A stretch of DNA of 34,400 bases from Labilibacter marinus (GTDB lineage: Bacteria > Bacteroidota > Bacteroidia > Bacteroidales > Marinilabiliaceae), in assembly GCF_001659685.2 (NCBI RefSeq), contig NZ_LXYE02000067.1, positions 1 to 34,400 of the forward strand, read 5' to 3'. Positions 33,238 through 34,400 of this stretch are shown here, piece by piece. The notes under the pieces were generated by a model. That model was not told the origin of the DNA, searched no databases, and saw nothing but the letters and a program-made list of their open reading frames with translations. A program made the position numbers and the translations under genes. Numbering within the stretch: position 1 is the first letter of the stretch; each line of letters starts with the position of its first letter.

Positions 33238-34278
33238 ATGAATTCAATTGAAAGAGTATCGGCCATTTTAAACCATCAGGAAGCAGACCGAGTTCCTGTG
33301 TATCCTTTAATAAATGGTGTAAACCGAAAATTTACCAATAGTAGTTATAAAACCTGGGCAACCGATGCCGATGTATGTGCGGATAGTTACTTAAAAGCAA
33401 CCGACGAACTAGACTTAGATGTAATTTGCACCTTGATTGATTTATCTGTTGAGGCATCTGATTTTGGTCAAGAAATTATATATCCAGAGAATGAGGCTGC
33501 CCACCCCAACTTTAAGAATCACTTATTAAAGAGTTCTGAGGAATATAACAAAGTAAAATATGTAAATCCTTTAGAAGCACCTCGCATGAAAATGCACATT
33601 GATTTGTGTGATAAAATTATGAAAGCCAAAGGCAAGGAGAAACCTGTTGTTGCATTTGTTTTTGGACCTCTGGGTATATTAAGTATGCTTCGCGGCCAGG
33701 TAGATTTATTTACGGATATATACATGGTTCCTGAGGATATAAAAACGGCCGTGGAAGAAATTAATAAAACGCTATACGAATATTGCGATGCTCTTATTGA
33801 AACAGGCGTTCATGCAATTATGTTTGATACCTTGTTTGCTTCTCAATCCATCATGAGTCCTGAAATGTGGATGGAGTTTGAAGGTGTATTTATGAAACCT
33901 TTAGCAGACTACGTTAGATCGAAGGGTTGTATGGTAATGATTCATAATTGTGGGCACGGCATTTATTTTAAAGAGCAAATAGAAGCCATGAAACCTGTTG
34001 CTATTTCGTTTTTACACGTTCCTGCATGTTGTTCTTCTTTTAAAGAAACAAAAGAAAAATATGGCAAAGACATTACTTTAATAGGCTGCATTCCGCCAAC
34101 CGACTTACCCAGAAACACTAAAGAAGAGGTTGAAAATGTTTGTAAAGAACAAATAGATTTATTTGCCAAAGATGGAGGATTTATTTTAGCTACTGGCTGC
34201 GAATATCCCGCAAATCTAGAGTTTGACCATGCCAAGACTATTGTAAATATGGCCAAGACCTATGGACAGTATAACTAA
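33238..34278 (+). CDS. Uroporphyrinogen decarboxylase-family (MtaA/CmuA-like) corrinoid methyltransferase
   Basis: A 346-residue TIM-barrel protein of the URO-D superfamily, in the MtaA/CmuA branch that moves methyl groups between corrinoid proteins and thiols such as coenzyme M. The N-terminal SIERVSAILNHQEADRVPVYP is the family opening. The zinc ligands are present as His236-x-Cys238 (MIHNCGHG) and Cys321 (ATGCEYP), the H-x-C...C pattern of zinc methyltransferases, which true HemE lacks. Partners (corrinoid protein, substrate methyltransferase) are not in the window, and a terminator follows directly, so substrate is unknown. Not a haem-pathway HemE. Confidence 0.87.
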   Translation: MNSIERVSAILNHQEADRVPVYPLINGVNRKFTNSSYKTWATDADVCADSYLKATDELDLDVICTLIDLSVEASDFGQEIIYPENEAAHPNFKNHLLKSSEEYNKVKYVNPLEAPRMKMHIDLCDKIMKAKGKEKPVVAFVFGPLGILSMLRGQVDLFTDIYMVPEDIKTAVEEINKTLYEYCDALIETGVHAIMFDTLFASQSIMSPEMWMEFEGVFMKPLADYVRSKGCMVMIHNCGHGIYFKEQIEAMKPVAISFLHVPACCSSFKETKEKYGKDITLIGCIPPTDLPRNTKEEVENVCKEQIDLFAKDGGFILATGCEYPANLEFDHAKTIVNMAKTYGQYN

Positions 34279-34301
34279 CAAGCTAACTTTATAATACACC
34301 A

Positions 34302-34340
34302 CCCCTATAGATTCTAAGATGATTTATAGGGGGAGTTTTT
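34302..34340 (+). terminator. Terminator of the corrinoid methyltransferase gene
   Basis: Arms CCCCTATA (34302-34309) and TATAGGGG (34325-34332), then GGAG and five T. It suggests the methyltransferase gene is transcribed alone. The last 60 bases of the window hold no recognisable feature. Confidence 0.75.
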
Positions 34341-34400
34341 ATAGTATGATACAGTAAACCTAGATTTCTTTCTATAAGACTCTTTAATCTTACTTGATGA

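Noticed and set aside
1-34400. Mobile elements, prophage, CRISPR arrays, rRNA operons
   Set aside because: No transposase, integrase or cas genes, no regular spacer arrays and no rRNA-like sequence were seen.

Overview
The window looks like a chromosomal segment of a low-GC Bacteroidota, most likely of the Marinilabiliales/Marinifilaceae kind; this is an inference. It rests on TAnnTTTG-type -7 promoter elements with a TTG about 19-20 bases upstream, almost no Shine-Dalgarno sequences, a SusC-like receptor with a carboxypeptidase-regulatory N-domain, DUF3127, and typical Bacteroidota housekeeping proteins. There are no rRNA or tRNA genes, CRISPR arrays, insertion sequences or phage genes.

Layout. 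1-685: the 5' end of a secreted tandem-domain surface protein (minus strand), a likely small terminated RNA (minus strand), and the promoter of the next gene. 686-3665 (plus): an oligopeptidase B-type lipoprotein peptidase and a two-module VOC protein, each followed by a terminator. 3740-6826 (minus): a DUF3127 protein with an SSB-like C-terminal tip, a cyclophilin, a tandem pair of FKBP-type isomerases (one lipoprotein, one cytoplasmic), and a four-helix membrane protein. 6827-7127 carries 23-bp repeats. 7128-11022 (minus): a biotin-dependent acyl-CoA carboxylase in three genes (carboxyltransferase, biotin carboxylase, biotin carrier), probably propionyl-CoA carboxylase.

11293-17105 (plus): an outer-membrane operon of a TonB-dependent receptor, a DUF4876/lamin-tail-like lipoprotein and a DUF6850-like beta-barrel. 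It is laid out like a Sus pair but has no SusD, and its substrate is unknown. 17258-22758 (plus): a tripartite RND efflux pump (lipoprotein adaptor, inner-membrane pump, TolC-like channel), followed by a LytS-type histidine kinase and a LytTR response regulator (22959-24817).

24814-34278: a mixed set of an ArsC/Spx-like protein, a 93-residue helical protein, DNA polymerase IV, the tRNA methyltransferase MnmD, an unknown two-helix membrane protein, a CapA-like protein, a long-chain acyl-CoA ligase, a protein joining a periplasmic solute-binding domain through one membrane helix to a cytoplasmic AlbA_2 (Schlafen-type) domain, and a MtaA/CmuA-like corrinoid methyltransferase. Two degenerate seven-base tandem arrays in opposite orientation lie on either side of the unknown membrane gene and run into the stop codons of both neighbours.

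The best candidates for undescribed biology are the solute-binding/AlbA_2 one-component receptor (31656-32993), the TonB/DUF4876/DUF6850 operon (11293-17105), the heptamer arrays (27674-27743 and 28308-28384) and the small RNA near position 430.
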